Positions 51,313 through 59,201 of a DNA stretch of 59,201 bases are shown in pieces. The translations under genes were made by a program, and so were the position numbers. The stretch spans positions 1 through 59,201 of the forward strand of contig JAWJLM010000025.1 in assembly GCA_040191315.1 (NCBI GenBank), written 5' to 3'. The DNA comes from Bacillaceae bacterium S4-13-56. GTDB lineage: Bacteria > Bacillota > Bacilli > Bacillales > JAWJLM01. Every line of letters begins with the position of its first letter. The first letter of the stretch is position 1. The notes beneath the pieces are model-generated. The model was not told where the DNA came from. It ran no database searches and worked only from the letters and a program-made list of their open reading frames with translations.

Positions 51313-52278
51313 TTGAATTCTAACTCAACCGTACTCATCGAGCGCCTTAAAAACAAAGACCAGCGTGCCTTGGCCCGATTGATTTCCATGATCGAGAATG
51401 ACCATCCAGATAAACTCACTATCATGAGTGAAATTTATCACCAGTCCAATAATACTCATTATATAGGGATCACTGGTGCCCCGGGTGCTGGGAAAAGTTC
51501 ACTTGTGAATCAGCTCATTCACACCTTACGCCAAAAAAACAAAACCGTTGCTGTGGTAGCTGTGGACCCAACAAGTCCGTTCAGTGGAGGAGCTATTCTT
51601 GGGGACCGCACGAGGATGTATAAACATTTTAGTGACGATGGGGTTTTTATAAGAAGCATGGCTACAAGAGGGAGCCTAGGCGGCTTGGCGAGAGCTACGA
51701 AAGATGCTGTTAGAGTATGTGGAGCCTTTGGATTTGATGTAGTTTTTATTGAAACGGTCGGTGTCGGCCAATCTGAGCTAGATGTCATGAAGATAGCTGA
51801 TACGACCGTAGTTGTCCTTACTCCGAATAGTGGGGATGTCCTGCAAATATTTAAAGCGGGGATCATGGAAATTGCTGATCTTTTTGTAATTAATAAAGCC
51901 GATCTGCAAGGGGTTCAGAGGCTTAAAAATCAGTTGAGCGAATTTATTCATATAACAGCCACTGATGAGTGGATATTTCCCATTATTGAAACGATTTCTA
52001 CTGAAGGAAAAGGTATTGAAGAGCTATGGGAAGCCATCCAAAAGCACAAGAAGACCACACATAAAAAACTGTATCAGCGTGAACATGAAATCTATGAACT
52101 TATCCGAGAAGAACTCCTTAAAGAAGTACAACAAATGATTGAGCAAGACCCAACGAAACAATTGGCACTCCAACAGGAACAGTCGGATCCTTATAAGTTA
52201 GCAAAACAATGGGTGAAAGAATGGACGGAAGGGAGGAAGCCCCCTAATGACCCTGGAAAAGGTTCCGAGCACGATTAA
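51313..52278 (+). CDS. meaB: MeaB-type GTPase (methylmalonyl-CoA mutase chaperone)
   Basis: A 321-aa G3E-family GTPase that guards B12-dependent acyl-CoA mutases by gating cofactor loading and removing damaged cobalamin. Walker A GAPGAGKSS, Walker B region FIETVGVGQSE and the guanine motif NKAD are clear. The start is TTG 51313, 10 nt from AAAGGAG. Its last 32 nt overlap the tetR gene. The partner mutase IcmF two genes downstream already contains its own G-domain, so a separate MeaB is somewhat redundant. Confidence 0.93.
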   Translation: MNSNSTVLIERLKNKDQRALARLISMIENDHPDKLTIMSEIYHQSNNTHYIGITGAPGAGKSSLVNQLIHTLRQKNKTVAVVAVDPTSPFSGGAILGDRTRMYKHFSDDGVFIRSMATRGSLGGLARATKDAVRVCGAFGFDVVFIETVGVGQSELDVMKIADTTVVVLTPNSGDVLQIFKAGIMEIADLFVINKADLQGVQRLKNQLSEFIHITATDEWIFPIIETISTEGKGIEELWEAIQKHKKTTHKKLYQREHEIYELIREELLKEVQQMIEQDPTKQLALQQEQSDPYKLAKQWVKEWTEGRKPPNDPGKGSEHD

Positions 52279-52855
52279 AGATGAACGCTTAATTGCCATT
52301 CGTCGGGAGCAAATGATAAAAGCAGCCGTCATCCTATTCAAGGAAAAAGGATTTCACCGTACAACCACAAGAGAATTGGCGAAGACCGCAGGCTTTAGCA
52401 TCGGTACGCTCTATGAGTATATTCGAAAAAAAGAAGATATTCTTTTCCTTGTCTGTGATTCCATTTATGAGAGGGTAAAGGAAAGAATGGATCAAATCAT
52501 TGATCTTAAGGAAGAATCACAGGAAAACCTAACATGTGCGATCCGGGCCTATTTTACTTTAATGGATGAAATGCAGGATGAAGTACTCGTCATGTACCAG
52601 GAAGTAAAAGCTCTTCCAAAAGAAGCGCAGGATTACGTTCTAAAAAAAGAGAAGGAAATGGTCCACATGCTACAAATCGTTATTCAAAACAGCTTGGATG
52701 AGGAAAAGACAGAAGACGAGGTATTTCTCATTGCAAATAATATTTTTGTGCAAGGACAGATGTGGGGATTCCGTCGTTGGGCGCTTCAAAAAAAATACGA
52801 CCTAGATACTTATTGTGAACTCCAAATTCGTAACCTTATCCACGGGATTTTATAA
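52247..52855 (+). CDS. TetR/AcrR-family regulator
   Basis: A 202-aa repressor. The N-terminal HTH (about 15-65) reads AAVILFKEKGFHRTTTRELA, then TAGFSIGTLYEYIRKKEDILF, a typical TetR helix set; the rest is a ligand-binding helical domain. GGGAGGAAG lies before ATG 52247, inside meaB. Enclosed between meaB and icmF it probably controls this operon in response to acyl-CoA, and possibly the palindrome before fadF; that is inference. Confidence 0.88.
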   Translation: MTLEKVPSTIKDERLIAIRREQMIKAAVILFKEKGFHRTTTRELAKTAGFSIGTLYEYIRKKEDILFLVCDSIYERVKERMDQIIDLKEESQENLTCAIRAYFTLMDEMQDEVLVMYQEVKALPKEAQDYVLKKEKEMVHMLQIVIQNSLDEEKTEDEVFLIANNIFVQGQMWGFRRWALQKKYDLDTYCELQIRNLIHGIL

Positions 52856-52936
52856 AAGGAATCTCTGGAAAGAGTATGATGACACATACGTAAATCCATT
52901 GCGATTTCACAAGAAAACTAGATGGGAGGAAGAACT

Positions 52937-55900
52937 ATGAACAAAGGGGAACGTTACCAACCAAAACATCCGGTGCGCTTTGTCACTGCATCGAGTTTAT
53001 TTGACGGACATGACGCATCCATCAACATTATGAGAAGAATTTTGCAAGCATCAGGAGCAGAAGTTATTCACCTCGGCCACAATCGATCGGTCGAAGAAGT
53101 CGTCACAGCCGCTATCCATGAGGACGTCCAGGGCATCGCCGTCTCCTCCTACCAAGGCGGACACGTCGAATATTTCAAATACATGATCGACCTCCTCAAA
53201 GAACGAGGAGCCAGCCACATCAAAGTTTTCGGAGGTGGAGGGGGAGTCATCATCCCAAGAGAAATGAAAGAACTCCACAACTATGGCGTCTCACGCTTGT
53301 TTTCACCAGAAGACGGACGCGAGCTTGGACTCGAGGGCATGATCGAGCATATGATCAAAGAATGCGACTTTCCAACACCACTTGATCAACAAACAGCCAT
53401 CGAGAACCTCAACAAAGGAGACTATCAATCTATCGCCAAACTCATCACCTACGTAGAAAATACATCCGAAGAGAAAACCAAAGATCTTTTAGAAAAAATC
53501 AGCCATAAGACATCCAAAACAGTTCCAGTGCTTGGTATAACGGGGACAGGGGGAGCTGGAAAAAGCTCACTAACCGATGAACTTATTCGCCGTTTTGTGA
53601 ACAAAATCCCAAAACGACGTGTGGCCGTTCTTTCTGTAGATCCAACGAAAAGAAAAACGGGTGGAGCTTTACTCGGTGATCGAATTCGTATGAATGCTAT
53701 TTTTAATGAGAGAGTGTATATGCGTTCCCTTGCCACTCGAGACTCTCGCAGTGAGCTATCCAAAGCTATTTCAGATGCCATTCAAGTTGTGAAAGCAGGA
53801 GGATTTGATCTAATCATTGTGGAAACCTCTGGGATTGGGCAAGGAGATGCAGCCATAACAGATGTGAGTGACCTTTCGATGTACGTCATGACAGCTGAAT
53901 TTGGGGCTCCTACCCAGTTAGAAAAAATAGATATGATTGATTTTGCTGATTTTATTGTTATTAATAAGTTTGAACAAAAGGGATCAGAGGATGCCTTCAA
54001 ACAGGTTCAAAAGCAATATTCACGTAGTCATATGCTTTTTCATGAGGATGAATCAAAGTTTCCTATATTCGGAACGATTGCAAGTCAATTTAATGACTCA
54101 GGGACCAACAACTTATTTTCCGCAATCATTGAAAAAATGAATGAGAAATATGATTGGAATGAGGAAATTCCGTTTGAGAAAACGAGCAACGTCCAAAAGC
54201 AAAATGTCATCATTCCGAATGAACAACGCCATTATTTGCGAGAAATTTCATCGACAGTTCGTAACTACCATAAAAAAGCGGAGGAGCAAGCGGAACGTGC
54301 AAGAAAATGGTACCAGCTAGAAGGTGTCCTTAAAGAAGTAGACGATACTCCTACCATTGAAGTTTTGCAAGAGAAAAAAGAGAAAGTGGAAGCCTCTCTT
54401 GAGCCAGATTTAAAAAACCAGCTCCAAAATTGGGATGACAAAAAGAAACAATACGAACAAGATACGATGACTTTTAAGGTAAGAGACCGCGAGATTACCA
54501 TGGACCTTACCACAGAAAGTCTATCAGGACTGAAAATTCCAAAGGTCCTTTTCCCTTCGTTTCAAGATTGGGGAGATCGTCTCCTTTGGTTGATGAGGGA
54601 GAACGTTCCTGGAGCGTTCCCGTTCACGGCAGGAGTTTTTCCGTTTAAGAGAAAGGGAGAGGATCCAAAGCGTCAATTCGCTGGAGAAGGTACACCAGAA
54701 CGTACAAATCGTCGTTTTCATTATCTCTCTCAAGAGGACGACGCCAAGCGGTTAAGTACAGCTTTTGACTCTGTCACACTTTATGGAGAAGACCCCAATG
54801 AACGTCCTGATATCTATGGGAAAGTTGGAGAAAGTGGTGTCAGTGTTTGTACGTTAGAAGATATGAAAAAATTATATGCCGGCTTTGACTTATGTGCTCC
54901 GTCAACCTCAGTATCTATGACAATTAATGGACCCGCACCAATTATCTTAGCTATGTTCATGAATACAGCCATCGATCAGCAGCTCGAAAAATTCAAAGAA
55001 GAGAATGGTCGTGAACCTAATGCAGAAGAAACGGCCCAAATAAAAGCCGAAACCCTTTCTGTTGTGAGAGGGACGGTCCAAGCGGATATTTTGAAAGAAG
55101 ACCAAGGTCAAAACACTTGTATATTCTCTACAGAATTTGCCTTACGAATGATGGGAGATATACAGCAATATTTTATTGATCAAAAGGTGCGAAACTATTA
55201 TTCAGTTTCAATATCCGGATATCATATTGCCGAAGCGGGTGCTAATCCGATATCCCAGCTAGCGTTCACCTTAGCCAATGGATTCACTTATGTTGAATAT
55301 TATTTAAGTCGGGGAATGGATATTAATGATTTTGCACCAAATCTATCCTTCTTCTTTAGTAATGGATTGGACCCAGAATATACGGTAATCGGCCGTGTGG
55401 CTCGTCGTATTTGGGCGATAGTTATGCGAGAAAAATATGGAGCGAATGAGCGCAGTCAGAAACTGAAGTACCATATCCAAACTTCAGGACGTTCTCTTCA
55501 CGCACAGGAAATTGATTTTAATGATATCCGAACCACACTGCAAGCCTTGATTGCCATTCAAGATAACTGTAATTCCTTGCATACGAATTCCTATGATGAG
55601 GCGATTACTACTCCTACAGAGGAATCGGTTCGACGTGCGATGGCGATTCAAATGATTATTAATAAGGAATTCGGACTGACAAAAAATGAAAACTCACTCC
55701 AAGGTTCTTTTATTGTCGAATGGTTAACAGATCAAGTTGAAAAAGCGGTTCTACAGGAGTTTGAGAGAATCAATGATCGTGGGGGAGTATTAGGTGCTAT
55801 GGAGCGCCAGTATCAAAGAAGTAAAATTCAAGAGGAGTCTTTATACTATGAGGGGAAAAAGCACTCTGGGGAACTGCCGATTATTGGCGTGAATACCTAC

Positions 55901-56173
55901 CTTAATCCAAACCCACCATCAGAAGAAGAATTGGATTCTATTGAACTTGCTCGCGCAACAAAAGAAGAAAAAGAACTCCAAATTACGAATCTCCGCAAGT
56001 TTCAGCAAGAGAATGCAGGAGAAACTCAGGAGGCACTTCATAGATTAAAAGAAGTTGCCGCATCTGAAGGAAATATTTTCGCTGAACTCATGGAAACGGT
56101 TAAAGTAGCAAGCCTAGGTCAAATCACACAGGCACTTTACGAAGTTGGCGGACAATACAGAAGGAATATGTAA
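52937..56173 (+). CDS. icmF: IcmF, fused isobutyryl-CoA mutase
   Basis: A 1078-aa adenosylcobalamin enzyme that interconverts isobutyryl- and butyryl-CoA. Domain order: B12-binding domain (about 1-145, DGHDASIN with lower-ligand H25), G-domain chaperone (about 190-420, [12 protein letters not shown]), linker, and acyl-CoA mutase domain (about 500-1078). Substrate residues are those of isobutyryl-CoA mutase: [10 protein letters not shown] near 561 (Phe where methylmalonyl-CoA mutase has Tyr) and [15 protein letters not shown] near 855 (Gln). ATG 52937 is used with GGGAGG upstream. Codons 20-160 are strongly C-biased. Last gene of meaB-tetR-icmF. Confidence 0.95.
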   Translation: MNKGERYQPKHPVRFVTASSLFDGHDASINIMRRILQASGAEVIHLGHNRSVEEVVTAAIHEDVQGIAVSSYQGGHVEYFKYMIDLLKERGASHIKVFGGGGGVIIPREMKELHNYGVSRLFSPEDGRELGLEGMIEHMIKECDFPTPLDQQTAIENLNKGDYQSIAKLITYVENTSEEKTKDLLEKISHKTSKTVPVLGITGTGGAGKSSLTDELIRRFVNKIPKRRVAVLSVDPTKRKTGGALLGDRIRMNAIFNERVYMRSLATRDSRSELSKAISDAIQVVKAGGFDLIIVETSGIGQGDAAITDVSDLSMYVMTAEFGAPTQLEKIDMIDFADFIVINKFEQKGSEDAFKQVQKQYSRSHMLFHEDESKFPIFGTIASQFNDSGTNNLFSAIIEKMNEKYDWNEEIPFEKTSNVQKQNVIIPNEQRHYLREISSTVRNYHKKAEEQAERARKWYQLEGVLKEVDDTPTIEVLQEKKEKVEASLEPDLKNQLQNWDDKKKQYEQDTMTFKVRDREITMDLTTESLSGLKIPKVLFPSFQDWGDRLLWLMRENVPGAFPFTAGVFPFKRKGEDPKRQFAGEGTPERTNRRFHYLSQEDDAKRLSTAFDSVTLYGEDPNERPDIYGKVGESGVSVCTLEDMKKLYAGFDLCAPSTSVSMTINGPAPIILAMFMNTAIDQQLEKFKEENGREPNAEETAQIKAETLSVVRGTVQADILKEDQGQNTCIFSTEFALRMMGDIQQYFIDQKVRNYYSVSISGYHIAEAGANPISQLAFTLANGFTYVEYYLSRGMDINDFAPNLSFFFSNGLDPEYTVIGRVARRIWAIVMREKYGANERSQKLKYHIQTSGRSLHAQEIDFNDIRTTLQALIAIQDNCNSLHTNSYDEAITTPTEESVRRAMAIQMIINKEFGLTKNENSLQGSFIVEWLTDQVEKAVLQEFERINDRGGVLGAMERQYQRSKIQEESLYYEGKKHSGELPIIGVNTYLNPNPPSEEELDSIELARATKEEKELQITNLRKFQQENAGETQEALHRLKEVAASEGNIFAELMETVKVASLGQITQALYEVGGQYRRNM

Positions 56174-56177
56174 CTAG

Positions 56178-56206
56178 AAAAAGACAATCCACTTGGGTTG
56201 TCTTTT
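56178..56206. terminator. icmF terminator
   Basis: AAAAAGACAATCC (56178-56190) pairs with GGGTTGTCTTTT (56195-56206) around ACTT. Confidence 0.85.
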
Positions 56207-56252
56207 AATTTGATAACTTACTCCAGTTGGTTGTGCCATGCCTAGAGTCGAG

Positions 56253-56459
56253 TTTATCTCGCATGAACGGGCAGTACCTCAAGTCTTAAAAGAAACGAAA
56301 AGAGTAGGTGGGGTATTACTCCCATGAAAATAAAACATTAAATTTTTCATCCTTATTGATGGAGCTTGCTTCATGATTGGCTATCCGTAAATGTCCGATT
56401 GGTTCAGGACACTTTGGTGCTAACAATCAGTGGCGGACGGCTGCTGGCTGAAAGTTTAT
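56253..56459 (+). mobile_element. TTTAT-bounded structured element, copy E
   Basis: Left border TTTATCTCGCATGAACGGGC and right border GAAAGTTTAT. It carries the 50-bp module (56324-56373: ATGAAAATAAAACATTAAAT then GGAGCTTGCTTC) in the same position as in copy B. The 3' hairpin is decayed and TTTCAC is lost, so it is an old copy. Confidence 0.55.
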
Positions 56460-56701
56460 CTAATAAGCCCAATCCCAATTATATCTTTCGGAGCTCCCTT
56501 TCCAACGACTTTATGAGAAAATTTTACGAATATATTATTGTGAGAAAATAACTATTAGTTCAAATTACCCCCGCAATAAGTCTTGGTTGTATTTTTATTT
56601 TTCAGAAAAATGAATCATTTGTCAGATTCGTTATATAAATATTTAGATTATTATGAAATTAGTGTTTTGAAAAATAAATAGAAATGTAAAGGGGGAGCAT
56701 G

Positions 56702-59050
56702 ATGAATAAGAAAAAACTCTTATCATCGGCTATGATTTTAAGCCTAGGATTATCATCCTTAACAATGGGAGCTGCACCTGTAACTGAAGCTCAATCTGTT
56801 AGCAAGGGAGTAGTGTCTCCGGTAAGTTCACCTATTGATTTAGGTATAGCCAATGATGATAGACTCATTGAAATGCTAAAGAAAGAAGGGAAAATCTCAG
56901 AGAACGCGACTCGTGCAGAGGCTGAAAAAGCTCTTTCTGCCTATTTGCAAGCGAAGGCAAATAGTACAGGAAAAACATTGGACAAACTTCCTGGAGAACA
57001 AATAGGCAACCTTAAGGATGCTGGTTTAGAAAAGAACAATAATGGATTACAACAAGGAAAAGGAAATAAGCTTGGACAAACAAAAGGGGAAGTTTCTTCA
57101 ATTGATGAAGAGGCTTATGATGGAGAAGTTCGGAAAGATAAAGTGTTAGTACTTGCTATCGACTTTCCTAACTATGAAAAAAGTTCTATAACACCAGAAG
57201 AAACTGATATGTGGTATGAGGATTATACTCATGAACATTTCCAAAATATGATTTTTGGTGAGGATGGGTATGAGGGTCCTAATGGTGAAAACCTTGTATC
57301 TATGAAGCAATTTTATGAACAACAATCTGGTGGAAGTTACACAGTTGATGGGAATGTTGCTGGTTGGTATACAGCTAACCATCCTGCTGAATACTACGGT
57401 GGAAACTATCCAGATGAAAATGGTTCCGATGCAAGACCTAGAACATTAGTTTATGAAGCTTTAACAAAAGCCGGTCAAGACCCTAATGTAGACTTAAGTG
57501 AGTACGATGTTTGGGATCGTGACGACTTTGATGGTGATGGCGTATATAGTGAGCCAGACGGTATCATTGATCACTTGATGGTTATCCATGCAGGTGTTGG
57601 TGAAGAAGCTGGTGGTGGATCATTAGGTGGAGATGCGATTTGGTCTCACCGCTGGAATCTTGGTGGACTAATTGCGGTACCAGGTGGAAATTCTAATAGT
57701 GACCGATTTGGTGGATTACTAGCAGCTTATGATTATACGATTGAACCTGAAGATGGAGCGGCTGGAGTATTTGCTCACGAATTTGGTCATGACTTAGGAT
57801 TACCGGATGAATATGATACTTACTACTCAGGTGCTGGGGAAGCTGTTGCTTACTGGTCCATCATGGCAAGTGGTAGCTGGGCCGGAGCAATTGCAGGAAC
57901 AGAGCCAACTGGATTCAGTCCCTATGCTAAAGAAATGCTACAAGCAAAACACGGCGGGAATTGGTTATCTGGTACAACTTTTGATGCCGATGAAATCACA
58001 AGTGAAGGAACGGAAGTATTATTAGATGAAGCTGCTACAAAAGGAACAAATAATGATGCAGTCCGCATCAATCTACCTGACAAAGAAAATACAGTAAACA
58101 CTCCGACAAGTGGTGTTTATGAATACTTTAGCGGAAGTGGAAATAACCTAGACAATTCTATGACTACTACTGTTGATTTAACAAATGCTACTTCTGCAGA
58201 GCTTACGTTTAAAGTTTGGTATGATATTGAAACTGATTGGGACTACGCTTCTGTAAAAGTTAATGGAGAATCCATTGAAGGAAACATAACAACAACTGAA
58301 AATCCATTTGATCAAAATCCAGGACATGGTATTACCGGATCTTCTAATGGTTGGGTAGATGCAACCTTTGATCTTTCTGCATATGTTGGTGAAGAAGTTG
58401 AGCTTGCGTTTAACTACTGGACAGATGGTTATGTAGCTAACCCTGGGTTCTATGTAGACGACATCTCAGTAGTAGCTGACGGCGCTGTTCTTCTTTCTGA
58501 TGATGCTGAAGGAGAATCTGCATTTACATTTGAAGGATTTAAGAAAGACAACGGAAAATTCTATTCTGAGCATTACTACTTATTAGAGTGGAGAACCCAT
58601 AATGGAGTAGACGAAGGCCTTAAAAATATTCGTCGTGGGGCAAGCTTAATGAGTTATGACCAAGGACTAGTTGTTTGGTATGTAGATAATTCCTATGATA
58701 ACAACTGGACTGGTTATCATCCAGGTGAAGGATATCTAGGGGTAGTTGACGCTAACCAAGATGCAAAATATTGGAGTGATGGTGAAGTAGCAAGTACACG
58801 CTATTTGCTTAATGACGCAGCCTTTAGCTTAAACAAAGGAGATAAGATGTTCCTTGATTATTCAAGTTTACTTGGAGTTACGTTAAAAGATAATAAAACA
58901 TCTCAAACCCCATTGTTTAATGACGGATTTGATTATAGTAACCCAGGTTTAGTTGATGCAGGACGTAATGTATCTGATTATGGATTAAAATTCCGAGTTG
59001 TTGGTCAAAGCGAAGACGGAACAGTAGGTAAGATTTTATTATTTAAATAG
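56702..59050 (+). CDS. inhA: Immune inhibitor A-type secreted metalloprotease (peptidase M6)
   Basis: A 782-aa secreted zinc protease. A signal peptide (basic MNKKK, hydrophobic to about 22, cleavage near TEA-QS) and a propeptide precede the M6 domain, whose zinc site is H359-E360-x-x-H363 in FAHEFGHDLGLPDEYD. A beta-sandwich MAM-like region follows (about 470-610). Length is close to the B. cereus InhA proteins, which cleave host antimicrobial peptides; here a degradative role is as likely. GGGGGAG is 5 nt from ATG 56702. It is monocistronic, with its own terminator. Confidence 0.92.
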   Translation: MNKKKLLSSAMILSLGLSSLTMGAAPVTEAQSVSKGVVSPVSSPIDLGIANDDRLIEMLKKEGKISENATRAEAEKALSAYLQAKANSTGKTLDKLPGEQIGNLKDAGLEKNNNGLQQGKGNKLGQTKGEVSSIDEEAYDGEVRKDKVLVLAIDFPNYEKSSITPEETDMWYEDYTHEHFQNMIFGEDGYEGPNGENLVSMKQFYEQQSGGSYTVDGNVAGWYTANHPAEYYGGNYPDENGSDARPRTLVYEALTKAGQDPNVDLSEYDVWDRDDFDGDGVYSEPDGIIDHLMVIHAGVGEEAGGGSLGGDAIWSHRWNLGGLIAVPGGNSNSDRFGGLLAAYDYTIEPEDGAAGVFAHEFGHDLGLPDEYDTYYSGAGEAVAYWSIMASGSWAGAIAGTEPTGFSPYAKEMLQAKHGGNWLSGTTFDADEITSEGTEVLLDEAATKGTNNDAVRINLPDKENTVNTPTSGVYEYFSGSGNNLDNSMTTTVDLTNATSAELTFKVWYDIETDWDYASVKVNGESIEGNITTTENPFDQNPGHGITGSSNGWVDATFDLSAYVGEEVELAFNYWTDGYVANPGFYVDDISVVADGAVLLSDDAEGESAFTFEGFKKDNGKFYSEHYYLLEWRTHNGVDEGLKNIRRGASLMSYDQGLVVWYVDNSYDNNWTGYHPGEGYLGVVDANQDAKYWSDGEVASTRYLLNDAAFSLNKGDKMFLDYSSLLGVTLKDNKTSQTPLFNDGFDYSNPGLVDAGRNVSDYGLKFRVVGQSEDGTVGKILLFK

Positions 59051-59063
59051 TAATTGGTTGACT

Positions 59064-59091
59064 CTCCCTCATGTTTTGAGGGAGTTTTTTT
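59064..59091 (+). terminator. inhA terminator
   Basis: CTCCCTCA (59064-59071) pairs with TGAGGGAG (59077-59084), followed by seven T. Confidence 0.88.
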
Positions 59092-59117
59092 ACTAGCAGA
59101 ATTTATAAGTTGTTAGA

Positions 59118-59201
59118 GAATCTGTCTAGCTCCAGCGAAACAGCTTCATCAAGTAATCTTCGCCCTGAGTAATCTCAGTAAGGAAAGCTACATAGAGCTA
59201 C
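59118..59201 (+). repeat. CTAGCTCC miniature element, copy R10 (cut by window end)
   Basis: AGAATCTGTCTAGCTCCAGC leads into AAACAGCTTCATCAAGTAAT and AAGGAAAGCTAC, as in R1 and R9. It starts about 27 bp beyond the inhA terminator, again with the CTAGCTCC end facing it. Confidence 0.7.

Noticed and set aside
56253-56551. 61-aa frame across structured element E
   Set aside because: It runs through the element without SD, and the other copies do not keep it open.
1-59201. tRNA, rRNA, prophage or complete IS genes
   Set aside because: No tRNA cloverleaf, rRNA segment, integrase, capsid or transposase gene was recognised anywhere in the window.

Overview
The window comes from a low-GC, endospore-forming Bacillaceae-type Firmicute. 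Evidence for this: gerQ (spore coat), hemQ (coproporphyrin-dependent heme pathway), lipL, a bactofilin/M23 pair, SD-rich starts with many TTG/GTG codons, and gene order that follows the Bacillus subtilis ywd-ywf-ywg-ywh-ywi stretch (ywdI, ywdK, gerQ, hemQ, pta, lipL, ywfO, ywgA, ywhB, ywhD, pbpG, speE, speB, ywiB, argS, fadF) with other genes inserted. I cannot name the genus from sequence alone. No rRNA, tRNA, CRISPR array, phage or complete transposase gene was seen.

Layout. (1) 1-3.5 kb: riboflavin operon ribD-ribE-ribAB-ribH. (2) 4.0-11.2 kb: AraC regulator divergent from an oligosaccharide ABC importer (binding lipoprotein and two permeases, no ATPase) plus a GH65 disaccharide phosphorylase, with a CcpA-type cre site. 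(3) 11.3-16.7 kb: HTH-TPR regulator divergent from an unrecorded 48-aa ORF; ammonium transporter followed by a DUF294 nucleotidyltransferase and a DnaQ-like exonuclease. (4) 17-19.2 kb: polar amino acid ABC importer with a candidate ARG box. (5) 19.4-31.9 kb: bactofilin, M23 peptidase, ywdI, ywdK, gerQ, hemQ, pta, an LPXTG-like acidic surface protein with its class D sortase, lipL, DUF1450, ywfO and ywgA. (6) 32.5-43.4 kb: ywhB, ywhD, pbpG, spermidine genes, ywiB-argS, glutamate racemase and a cardiolipin synthase. (7) 43.7-56.2 kb: fatty/branched-chain acyl-CoA block: fadF, thiolase, hydroxyacyl-CoA dehydrogenase, two acyl-CoA dehydrogenases, MeaB, TetR and the fused isobutyryl-CoA mutase IcmF. 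(8) 56.7-59.0 kb: secreted InhA-type M6 metalloprotease.

The genes are mostly familiar; the unusual content is in the intergenic DNA. At least four unrelated repeat systems fill almost every gap. (a) Four arrays of an 8-bp core (TGAGCATA/CGCGCATA) repeat every 20-22 bp with a conserved spacing order of 20,20,20,21,21,22 while the spacer sequence varies. (b) Eighteen 52-bp tandem units lie between speB and ywiB. (c) Five copies of a highly structured 140-225 bp element are bounded by TTTAT and resemble the right end of IS200/IS605-TnpB elements. (d) About ten copies of a miniature element (left end GTATAAAATTTGTCTAGCTCC, split here as GTATAAAATTTG / TCTAGCTCC) mostly abut intrinsic terminators, always with the same end facing the terminator. 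The spacing-conserved arrays in (a) are the strongest candidate for an undescribed system.
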